Source of the DNA: Hyphomicrobiales bacterium
GTDB taxonomy: Bacteria > Pseudomonadota > Alphaproteobacteria > Rhodobacterales > Rhodobacteraceae
NCBI GenBank assembly: GCA_003558415.1
Contig: PWLT01000060.1
Coordinates: forward strand, 1 to 9,340
Direction: 5' to 3'
DNA: 9,340 bases
A program made the position numbers and the translations under genes. The notes under the pieces are model-generated. The model was not told the DNA's origin, searched no databases, and saw only the letters and a list, made by a program, of their open reading frames with translations. Positions 1-5,810 of this stretch are shown piece after piece (position 1 is the first letter of the stretch; each line of letters starts with the position of its first letter).

Positions 1-45
1 AATTCAGCCTCAGCCAGATCGGGAGAACGCTTTCGCGAGGGCAAG

Positions 46-135
46 TGGCGGAGAGAGCGGGATTCGAACCCGCGAGACGGTTTCCCGCCTACACGCTTTC
101 CAGGCGTGCGCCTTCGACCACTCGGCCACCTCTCC
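46..135 (-). tRNA. tRNA-Ser (anticodon GGA)
   Basis: Read on the minus strand, this 90-base segment folds as a class II tRNA. It has a seven-pair acceptor stem starting GGAGAGG, a D arm, and an anticodon stem CACGC/GCGTG enclosing the loop CTGGAAA, which gives anticodon GGA (plus positions 99-101). It also has a long variable arm typical of serine tRNAs and a T arm with the loop sequence GTTCGAATC. The discriminator base is G and the CCA end is encoded (plus 46-48). It decodes UCC and UCU serine codons. No clear factor-independent terminator lies in the 45 bases downstream. Upstream, TATGTA near plus 147-152 could serve as a -10, but this is weak. Confidence 0.97.
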
Positions 136-338
136 AACTCAGATTTACATAGCAAGGGATCGTCACCGGACGCAAGCGTCGGACATCGGCTGTTGGTCGA
201 AGTGAGCTGCCACTGTGAACCGATGCGGTGGGTGCCCCCAAACCGGTGTTTTCAACGTAGTTGCCGGCTGAGTTTGGTTCGTGCTGCGTGCCGTTCATGG
301 CCGGCCATGGACTCGCCGCCGCCAGCTTCATGCTGGAG
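136..338. other. Intergenic region between tRNA-Ser and IS66 remnant
   Basis: About 200 bases with no gene I can support. It contains a perfect GACGC-AA-GCGTC dyad at 169-180, too tight a loop for a stable hairpin. The short open frames crossing it have no recognisable protein, and one simply runs through the tRNA. Positions 331-338 (TGCTGGAG) directly flank the probable IS66 end and could be one copy of an 8-base target duplication, but the other end of the element is missing, so this cannot be tested here. Confidence 0.5.
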
Positions 339-370
339 GTAACCGTCCCGATTGTCACCGCAATTGGTTA
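339..370 (-). repeat. Probable right terminal end of the IS66 remnant
   Basis: The plus strand begins GTAACCGTCCCGATTG at 339 and lies immediately beyond the ancestral tnpC stop codon (minus-strand TAA at 370-368). IS66 elements end shortly after tnpC in inverted repeats that begin GTAA, so the position and terminal bases fit. The matching left repeat is not present in the window, so the boundary rests on family knowledge and not on an observed repeat pair. Confidence 0.4.
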
Positions 371-953
371 TGCGGCTTCGACCTGAGGTTCTGCCATGGG
401 TGCCCAGTTCCACGGCAGAAGAGTTCGTCAAGACGATTGATCTTGTGGTCGTGGATGCGGGACAGGATTTCGGCCAGATTGGTCTGCGGGTCGAGGTCGT
501 TCATCTTGGCGGTCTCGATGATGGTCATGGTGCGGGAAAGCGTTTCGGCGCCCGCATCCGCCTCGATCCTCTCGATCAGCGGCTGCAGCACCTTCATGGC
601 GCGCCCGCACCAGCCGACCAGCGTGCTGTCCGGAATGTCGGCCCCCATGCGGGTGAAGAATCCGGCCAGGCGATACAGGGGAGGGTGGTTATCGAATTTC
701 GAGACCAGAATGTAGGCCAGCAGCGCCGCGCTCGCCATGCTGCCGGGGATTGGTCGGCTGGGGGCTGGCTCTTGCACGATCCGCTCGGAGCGGCGGCAGG
801 ACGTCTTCAACCGCGCGATCTGCTGGACCTTGAGCTGTGCCGCGACCAAGTCGAGCATCGCGCTGACATCCGCGCATTTTCCGATTGAAAGGTAGCGATC
901 ATCACCTTCAAGAGCGCGGGGTCCTTGGGCAGGGTTGCGGCATCACTCGACAT
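368..953 (-). pseudogene. tnpC: IS66 transposase tnpC, deleted and frameshifted
   Basis: Three separated pieces of an IS66 TnpC transposase (normally over 500 aa) are joined. From the ATG at 953 the frame reads MSSDAATLPKDPALLK followed by QSENARMSA, the usual N terminus. It then jumps frame into DVSAMLDLVAAQLKV (around 875), followed by a degraded zinc-binding region and ADIPDSTLVGWCGRAM, the segment before the DDE catalytic core. The core is missing: after IERIEAD the sequence goes directly to the C-terminal piece IETAKMNDLDP and HKINRLDEL. Near 412-416 two extra bases shift the end. In the other frame the native tail LPWNWAPMAEPQVEAA is still readable and stops at 368. The longest intact open frame is 167 codons (858 to 355). 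With no catalytic domain it cannot act as a transposase. Confidence 0.88.
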
Positions 954-1003
954 GCAGCTGATTCGCATGGATGTACAAGAAACGCCAAAAACAAGGCATT
1001 TCA

Positions 1004-1105
1004 GCCAGGTAAATCGCCCCACGCGTGCAGGTGGCGCGCCCCAATCCGGCCGTCGCCAGTAGATACCCCCCAGAGCATCGCCAGCTGCGCCGAGATCAAC
1101 ATACT
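1004..1105 (-). pseudogene. tnpB: 3' fragment of IS66 tnpB, frameshifted
   Basis: On the minus strand immediately after the soeC stop, one frame reads ISAQLAML and the next frame continues GIYWRRPDW. Together these match the C-terminal pattern QLAML..GI.WRRP of the IS66 accessory protein TnpB. A one-base change near 1070 separates the two frames. The position just upstream of the tnpC start matches the tnpA-tnpB-tnpC order of the family. The rest of tnpB and all of tnpA are missing. The bases between this scrap and the tnpC start (954-1003) look like the element's usual noncoding spacer. Confidence 0.6.
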
Positions 1106-1978
1106 TCAGCGCTGGCCGTAATAGAGGCCCACGACATGTTCGGCCTCGGCGAAGAAGAGCCAGCGCGAAGCCAGAACGCCGGCCAGATGCGACAGCGCGG
1201 CGAGGGCGAGGATAAGCGGGCTGAAGGGCACGATAAGCAGCAGCGCCGGCGCCACCACCATCAGCACGATCGCGAACACCCGCAGGCGCAGCGCGTGCTT
1301 GCGACCGATTCGATAGACCATCTCGTGCAGGAGGTAATTCGAGCCGGTATGCGGCGGCTCGAACAGGCGCACGCGGCCCTTGCCTCCCAGCCCGGTTGCC
1401 GATTCCGGCGTCGAGTCCGGCCCGCGCGCGCGCGCATCGCCGATATGCCAATGGACAAGCTGCGCGATGCCCGCCAGCGGCAGCAGCATCGCCGCAGCCG
1501 TGACCTGCCCCGCCAGCAGCGCGCCGCCCGCGAGCGAGAGGGTCAGGAACAGGATCGGTGTCGTCACCTGGTTCCAGCGCGGCACGGCACGGATCTGCGT
1601 GTAGATCATCGAGGTGGTGAGCACGGTCAGCAGCGCCAGCGCCGATCCGATGGCGCCGATCACCGCGAGCCGTGTGTCGAAGAAGATGACCCCAATGGCG
1701 TGAACGGCCACCGCAAGTAGCGCGATCACCGCCGCCCAGGCCTCGCGCGAGAGCCAGCTCGTGCGCCATTGCGAGAAAGCCTTGGGCGCGTTCTTCGGAT
1801 TGGCGAGATGAAAGGCCGAGAGCATCAGCCCCCCGACCGCCAGCGCATAGGCGATGAAGTAGAGCCCGAAGGCGCTCCACCCCGTGACGGCGGGCAGCCC
1901 CAGCCCGAGCCAGAACATCAGCCCGAGCCCCAGGCCCGAAAGCGTGCTGAAGAGGATGACCGAAGGTGCGGGATGCAT
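1106..1978 (-). CDS. soeC: DmsC-type membrane anchor subunit, probable SoeC of sulfite dehydrogenase
   Basis: This 290-aa integral membrane protein anchors the molybdoenzyme to the cytoplasmic membrane and should pass electrons from the SoeB clusters to quinone. Eight hydrophobic helices are visible near residues 8-30, 36-57, 80-100, 104-126, 140-157, 158-177, 230-252 and 254-276. They are separated by a longer polar loop at 178-228. The stretch after helix 2 (HLANPKNAPKAFSQWRTSWL, then SREAW) is the conserved cytoplasmic loop of DmsC-family anchors. The start is the ATG at 1978, whose A is shared with the soeB stop (TGATG), so translation is probably coupled. An open frame continues upstream, but only as a shadow of soeB. 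The anchor type is clear; the name soeC rests on the operon as a whole. An IS66 remnant begins directly after the stop, and I see no terminator hairpin. Confidence 0.82.
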   Translation of the reverse strand: MHPAPSVILFSTLSGLGLGLMFWLGLGLPAVTGWSAFGLYFIAYALAVGGLMLSAFHLANPKNAPKAFSQWRTSWLSREAWAAVIALLAVAVHAIGVIFFDTRLAVIGAIGSALALLTVLTTSMIYTQIRAVPRWNQVTTPILFLTLSLAGGALLAGQVTAAAMLLPLAGIAQLVHWHIGDARARGPDSTPESATGLGGKGRVRLFEPPHTGSNYLLHEMVYRIGRKHALRLRVFAIVLMVVAPALLLIVPFSPLILALAALSHLAGVLASRWLFFAEAEHVVGLYYGQR

Positions 1979-2745
1979 CAGGCGCGCCCCCCGGGCAGCT
2001 GCTCGAGCGCGCGGTCGAGCCAGCCGAGGAAGCCGCCGGCCTCTTCGGTCACCGGTGCGAGGAAGGGGGCGAGCGTGTCGCTTTGCTCCTCGGGCCACGA
2101 GTCGCGCGGGCGTGGGGGAAGATACTTGTTGACGGGTTTCGTCCCCTGCTCGGGCATCAGATCCATGCCGCCGCGTTCGGCCACCAGCCGCGAGACGTCG
2201 CTGGCAGGGTCGGACAGGTCGCCGAAATGGCGCGCGCCCGCGGGGCAGGTGCGCACGCAGGCGGGCTCGCGATCCTCCTCGGGCAGGTTGGTGTTGTAGA
2301 TGCGATCGACGCACAGGGTGCATTTCTTCATCACGCCCGCGGCCGCGTCCATCTCGCGCGCACCGTAGGGGCAGGCCCAGGCGCACAGCCCGCAACCCAT
2401 GCAGTCATCCTCGTTCACCAGCACGATGCCATCCTCGGCGCGCTTGAAGCTGGCACCGGTGGGGCAGACGGTGACGCAGGGCGCGTCCTCGCAGTGCAGG
2501 CATGACTTGGGAAAATGCACGAGCTGCGCCGGGCCGGCCTCGGGCTGGACCTCGAAGCTGTGGATGCGGTTGAGGAAGGTGCCCTCGGGGGCGGCGCCGT
2601 AGGGGTCCGTGTCAGAGAGCGGCGCACCATGTGTTTCGGTGTTCCAGCCTTTGCAGGCCACCACGCAGGCGTGACAGCCCACGCAGGTGTCGAGGTCGAT
2701 CACCAGCCCGAGGCTGCGTTCGGTGTGTTCGGGAAGCTGCGTCAT
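1978..2745 (-). CDS. soeB: Four-[4Fe-4S] electron-transfer subunit, probable SoeB of sulfite dehydrogenase
   Basis: This 255-aa DmsB/PsrB-like protein should carry electrons from the molybdenum subunit to the membrane anchor. All sixteen cluster cysteines are present in four groups: 21/24/27/31 (CVGCHACVVAC), 82/85/90/94 (CLHCEDAPCVTVC), 115/118/121/125 (CMGCGLCAWAC) and 142/145/163/167 (CTLC...CVRTC). No signal peptide is seen, consistent with a cytoplasmic location beside the catalytic subunit. A C-terminal extension of about 45 residues follows the cluster domain. The ATG at 2745 overlaps the soeA stop by four bases (ATGA), and a GGAGGG sequence lies just upstream inside soeA. The spacing and overlaps on both sides show one operon. 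The family assignment is firm; sulfite as substrate is inferred from the partner subunit. Confidence 0.88.
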   Translation of the reverse strand: MTQLPEHTERSLGLVIDLDTCVGCHACVVACKGWNTETHGAPLSDTDPYGAAPEGTFLNRIHSFEVQPEAGPAQLVHFPKSCLHCEDAPCVTVCPTGASFKRAEDGIVLVNEDDCMGCGLCAWACPYGAREMDAAAGVMKKCTLCVDRIYNTNLPEEDREPACVRTCPAGARHFGDLSDPASDVSRLVAERGGMDLMPEQGTKPVNKYLPPRPRDSWPEEQSDTLAPFLAPVTEEAGGFLGWLDRALEQLPGGRA

Positions 2746-5555
2746 TTACCCACCCTCCAGCGCAAGACTTTCGGCCCCTTGCTCACGGGCGACTCGATCG
2801 GCGCGAAACCGGGCTCGGCCTGTTCCTGCGGGTCGAGCCGCTCGATCTTCACGCGCAGGTCGAACCAGGCGGCCTGTCCGGTCACCGGGTCCGAATTGGC
2901 CCAGCGCATCCCGTCGCCCTGCTCGGGGAGCAGTTCGGATATCAGGTGGTTGAGCAGAAAGCCCTTGGTGGCCTCGGGCGCGCCCTCGTCGAGCGCCCAG
3001 GCGCCCTTGCGCTTGCCGATGGCGTTCCAGGTCCACACAGTGTGCGGGTTGAGCGCGGCCATGGGCGCTGCGGGCACCCTGATCTCGCCATGGGGGGAGG
3101 TCAGCCGCGCCCAGTCGCCCTCGCGAAACCCTTGCGCCGTCCAGATCTCGGCGGGGATGTAGAGCGGGTTCTGCCCGTGGATCTGGCGTAGCCAGGCATT
3201 CTGACTGCCCCAGCTGTGATACATCGCCATGGGCCGCTGGGTGAGCGCCTGCAGCGGATACTCGTCCGGATCGGCCTCACCGAAAGGCGGCGCCCAGTGC
3301 GGCAGCGGATCCATCGCCGCGCGCACCCGCTCGCGCAGCTGCTCGGGCGGCTGGCGTTCCCCGAAACCCTCGGCCGCGAGCTGGAAACGGCGCATCGGCT
3401 CGACATAGAGCTGGAAGAGATAGGGCTGCGGTGCGTCATAGAACCCCATGCTCACGGCCCAGTCCTGATAGGCGCTGTTCCAAGGCTTGAAGAATTGCGC
3501 CTCCTCGGGGACATGCGCCACCCAGAATCCGCCATTCTCGATATAGCGCTCGAGTTGCTCGGGATTCGGCGCGCCGCGCCCGCCCTCGCTGCCGTCGCCG
3601 CGAAAGCCTGCGAGCGGTCCGACGCCGGGGCGGCGCTCGTGGCGGATGATGTAATCGGCGTAGTCGCGATATTTCGCGCTGCCATCCTCCTCGACGAAAC
3701 CCGGCAGCCCCAGCCGCGCGCCCAGGTCGATCAGCACCGACTGGAAACCGCGCACGTCGCGGTCGGGCTCGACCACCGGCCAGCGGATCGCGTCGGCGGC
3801 GGCCTCGGCCTCCGAGATCGGGCGGTCGAGCAGGCTGATGCAGTCGTGGCGTTCGAGATAGGTGGTGTCGGGCAGGATCAGGTCGGCATAGGCGACCATC
3901 TCCGAGGAATAGGCGTCCGAGTAGATGATGCGCGGGATGACGTATTCGCCGCTGTCATCGGTGTCTGTGAGCATGTCGATCACCGCGGCGGTGTTCATCG
4001 ACGAGTTCCACGCCATGTTCGCCATGTAGAGAAACAGCGTGTCGATGCGGTAGGGATCGCCGGCATGGGCATTGGGGATAACCATGTGCATCAGCCCATG
4101 CGCCGACATCGGGTTTTCCCAGGAAAACGACTTGTCGATGCGCGAGGGTGTTCCATCCTCGCACAGGCACAGATCCTCGGGTCCCTGCACGAAACCCAGA
4201 TGCGGCCCTCTCAGCGGCTGGCCGGGCTGGCCGTTGCCATGCGGTTTGGGGTGTGCCTCGGGCGGTTTGGGGTAGGGGGGCTTGAAGCGGAAGCCGCCCG
4301 GCGTCTCGACGCTGCCCAGCAGGATCTGCAGGATGTGCAGCGCGCGCGCGGTCTGGAACCCGTTGGCATGCGCCGAGATGCCGCGCATGGCGTGAAAGCT
4401 GACCGGCCGGCCGACCATGCGCTCGTGACGGATGCCGCGGAAATCGGTCCAGGGCTGCTCGATGATCACCGGCTCGTCAAAGGCCGCATGCGCCAGATCG
4501 GCGGCGATCGAGCGGATGCGCGCGGCCGGGATGCCGCAGCGATCAGCCACCGCCTCGGGCGCGTGGGCGGGGTCGAGGTAACGCTCGGCCATGATCTGGA
4601 AGACGCTGCGATGGGTGGTTCCGCCGCGCTCAAGCTTGCCCGCAAGCGATGGCAGGATGCCGGGCGTGTCGAAGGCCACCGCCTCACTGCTGGCGCTGTC
4701 GATCACCAGCGGCTTGCCGCCTTCGTCGCGAAGGAAGAGCCCCGAGGTTTCGGCGCCTTGCGATTCGTCAACCAGCACCGGCGCGTTGGTGAAGCGCGCC
4801 AGATACTCCAGATCGATCTTGCCGGCCTTGAGCAACTCATGCACCAGCGCCAGGATGAACAGCCCGTCCGTGCCGGGCGTGATGCCCACCCAGTCATCGG
4901 CGATGGCGTTATATCCCGTGCGGATGGGGTTGACGCCGATCACCCGCGCGCCGCGCTCCTTCAGCCGCCCGAGCCCCATCTTGATGGGATTGGAATCGTG
5001 ATCCTCGGCCACGCCGAAGATCATGAACAGTTTCGTGCGCTCCCAGTCGGGCTGGCCGAACTCCCAGAACGCGCCCCCCATGGTGTAGATGCCCGCCGCT
5101 GCCATGTTGACGCTGCAAACCCCGCCATGCGCGGCGTAGTTGGGCGTGCCGAAGGCCTGCGCCCAGTAGCTCGTGAAGCTCTGGCTCTGGTCGCGGCCGG
5201 TGAAGAATGCGAGCTTTTCCGGCGCGCTCTCGCGCAGGGGCTTCATCCAGGAGACAGCGGTGGTCAGCGCCTCCTCCCAGGTGATCTCCTCGAACTTGCC
5301 CGATCCGCGCGGGCCTGTGCGGCGCAGCGGCGCGCGCAGCCGCGAGGGCGCGTTGTGCTGCATGATCCCGGCGCTGCCCTTGGCACAGAGCACGCCGCGA
5401 TTGACCGGGTGGTCGCGATTGCCCTCAATATAGGCAACCTTGCCGTCCTTCATGTGGACGTTGATCCCGCAGCGGCAGGCACACATGTAGCAGGTGGTGC
5501 GGCGGATCTCGTCGGCAACCTCGGGATTGGTTTCGGTGCGCGGCTGCGCGGTCAT
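2742..5555 (-). CDS. soeA: Molybdopterin oxidoreductase catalytic subunit, probable sulfite dehydrogenase SoeA
   Basis: This 937-aa member of the DMSO reductase superfamily probably oxidises sulfite to sulfate in the cytoplasm. The N terminus carries the [4Fe-4S] motif Cys22-x2-Cys25-x3-Cys29-x27-Cys57. The likely molybdenum ligand is Cys147 in HGGVCSVN, as in the polysulfide/thiosulfate reductase branch. The central region binds the bis-MGD cofactor (for example the segments around GVAEDHDSN, near residue 190, and GITPGTDG). A C-terminal dinucleotide-binding domain spans about residues 790-910. There is no twin-arginine signal peptide. This separates it from periplasmic DmsA, PhsA and PsrA, and matches SoeA of Allochromatium vinosum, which faces the cytoplasm. 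The start is supported by AGGAGAG five bases before the ATG. It leads the soeABC operon and has a repeat-rich region upstream. Another sulfur or organic substrate is possible. Confidence 0.85.
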   Translation of the reverse strand: MTAQPRTETNPEVADEIRRTTCYMCACRCGINVHMKDGKVAYIEGNRDHPVNRGVLCAKGSAGIMQHNAPSRLRAPLRRTGPRGSGKFEEITWEEALTTAVSWMKPLRESAPEKLAFFTGRDQSQSFTSYWAQAFGTPNYAAHGGVCSVNMAAAGIYTMGGAFWEFGQPDWERTKLFMIFGVAEDHDSNPIKMGLGRLKERGARVIGVNPIRTGYNAIADDWVGITPGTDGLFILALVHELLKAGKIDLEYLARFTNAPVLVDESQGAETSGLFLRDEGGKPLVIDSASSEAVAFDTPGILPSLAGKLERGGTTHRSVFQIMAERYLDPAHAPEAVADRCGIPAARIRSIAADLAHAAFDEPVIIEQPWTDFRGIRHERMVGRPVSFHAMRGISAHANGFQTARALHILQILLGSVETPGGFRFKPPYPKPPEAHPKPHGNGQPGQPLRGPHLGFVQGPEDLCLCEDGTPSRIDKSFSWENPMSAHGLMHMVIPNAHAGDPYRIDTLFLYMANMAWNSSMNTAAVIDMLTDTDDSGEYVIPRIIYSDAYSSEMVAYADLILPDTTYLERHDCISLLDRPISEAEAAADAIRWPVVEPDRDVRGFQSVLIDLGARLGLPGFVEEDGSAKYRDYADYIIRHERRPGVGPLAGFRGDGSEGGRGAPNPEQLERYIENGGFWVAHVPEEAQFFKPWNSAYQDWAVSMGFYDAPQPYLFQLYVEPMRRFQLAAEGFGERQPPEQLRERVRAAMDPLPHWAPPFGEADPDEYPLQALTQRPMAMYHSWGSQNAWLRQIHGQNPLYIPAEIWTAQGFREGDWARLTSPHGEIRVPAAPMAALNPHTVWTWNAIGKRKGAWALDEGAPEATKGFLLNHLISELLPEQGDGMRWANSDPVTGQAAWFDLRVKIERLDPQEQAEPGFAPIESPVSKGPKVLRWRVGK

Positions 5556-5560
5556 TGGTA

Positions 5561-5567
5561 CTCTCCT
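5561..5567 (-). promoter_or_regulatory. Ribosome binding site of soeA
   Basis: The minus strand reads AGGAGAG, then TACCA, then the soeA ATG at 5555. This good match to the Shine-Dalgarno sequence at five-base spacing fixes the start of soeA just before its iron-sulfur motif and rules out a longer product with a signal peptide. Confidence 0.75.
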
Positions 5568-5591
5568 GCTGCCTCGGCGGGGAGGGCGCGG

Positions 5592-5648
5592 AATTGCAAT
5601 CGCACATGCGTTGCTGCAATTGCAACTACTAAGTTGAGTGCAATATTG
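5592..5648. promoter_or_regulatory. Repeat-rich putative operator upstream of soeA
   Basis: In an otherwise GC-rich sequence this short AT-rich stretch carries two copies of AATTGCAA (5592-5599 and 5618-5625), 26 bases apart. There is a dyad GTTGC-N7-GCAAC at 5610-5626, whose inner bases fit the T-N11-A form of LysR-type binding sites. A related palindromic TGCAATATTG lies at 5639-5648. The block is 37 to 93 bases before the soeA start, where an operator or promoter of the operon is expected. No regulator gene is adjacent, so the binding protein is unknown. I cannot place a confident -35/-10 pair. Confidence 0.4.
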
Positions 5649-5723
5649 ATCATGTCACTGGACATTGCGTTTGATCCGTTCCGTTTGTCAAAGGGGTGCC
5701 GCGCCGAAACGAAAGGAGCCGAC

Positions 5724-5810
5724 ATGCCCGTCGCAAGTGAACATCGTTCCGTTCGCTCATTGGATCGCTCGCTGCCCGCAGCGCAAGGTCCAGTGAGGCG
5801 GGCGACATGA
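5724..5810 (+). CDS. Small ORF (28 aa) coupled to rsmB
   Basis: A 28-codon frame begins at ATG 5724, preceded by AAAGGAG at 5712-5718 with five-base spacing, which is the strongest Shine-Dalgarno match in this intergenic region. It ends in a TGA that overlaps the rsmB ATG by four bases (ATGA). The predicted peptide is polar and arginine-rich, starts MPVASEHRSVRSLDR, and has no membrane segment or motif I recognise. It could be a leader peptide that couples translation to rsmB, or a small protein. It may also be a chance frame, because its length alone proves nothing. No function is assigned. Confidence 0.4.
   Translation: MPVASEHRSVRSLDRSLPAAQGPVRRAT

Larger units (their letters stand above)
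339..1105 (-). mobile_element. Decayed IS66-family insertion sequence
   Basis: Remnant of an IS66-type element in minus orientation. In order of its own transcription it holds a 3' scrap of tnpB (up to about 1105), the start of tnpC (953), and a tnpC body with two deletions and a frameshift. It ends in a probable right end at 339 that reads GTAACCGTCC on the plus strand, matching the GTAA...TTAC ends usual for the family. The left end, tnpA and most of tnpB are absent, so it cannot transpose by itself. A full IS66 element is about 2.5 kb; under 0.8 kb remains. The remnant begins within a few bases of the soeC stop codon. Confidence 0.75.
5552..5665 (-). other. Possible 37-codon ORF overlapping the soeA start
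   Basis: An open frame from ATG 5665 encodes a 37-residue peptide with a hydrophobic middle (MINIALNLVVAIAATHVRL). It ends in a TGA that overlaps the soeA ATG by four bases. No good ribosome binding site precedes it, the codons TTA, GTA and GTT are unlike those of the neighbouring genes, and it covers the putative operator. It may be a chance frame in a regulatory region. It is noted because the same ATGA overlap is used between soeA and soeB. Confidence 0.15.

Noticed and set aside
169..180. Palindrome GACGC-AA-GCGTC as a terminator or operator
   Set aside because: A two-base loop cannot close a hairpin, no T-run follows, and there is no nearby gene start that it would control.
89..358. An 89-codon minus-strand frame across the tRNA
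   Set aside because: Its C-terminal residues are the tRNA-Ser sequence translated, a common artefact, and the rest shows no protein family.
46..1105. Genomic island integrated at tRNA-Ser
   Set aside because: No integrase, no repeated tRNA 3' end, and the IS66 remnant lies on the 5' side of the tRNA. It is an ordinary insertion sequence relic.
1979..2395. Longer N terminus for soeC, from upstream ATG 2395
   Set aside because: This part is the soeB gene read in another frame. The hydrophobic DmsC-type sequence begins at ATG 1978, which also gives the expected stop-start overlap.
3216..5810. An 864-codon open frame antisense to soeA
   Set aside because: It lies exactly opposite a well-supported molybdoenzyme gene. 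Its translation is rich in Arg, His, Ala and Gly with no domain, as expected from GC-rich codons read in reverse.
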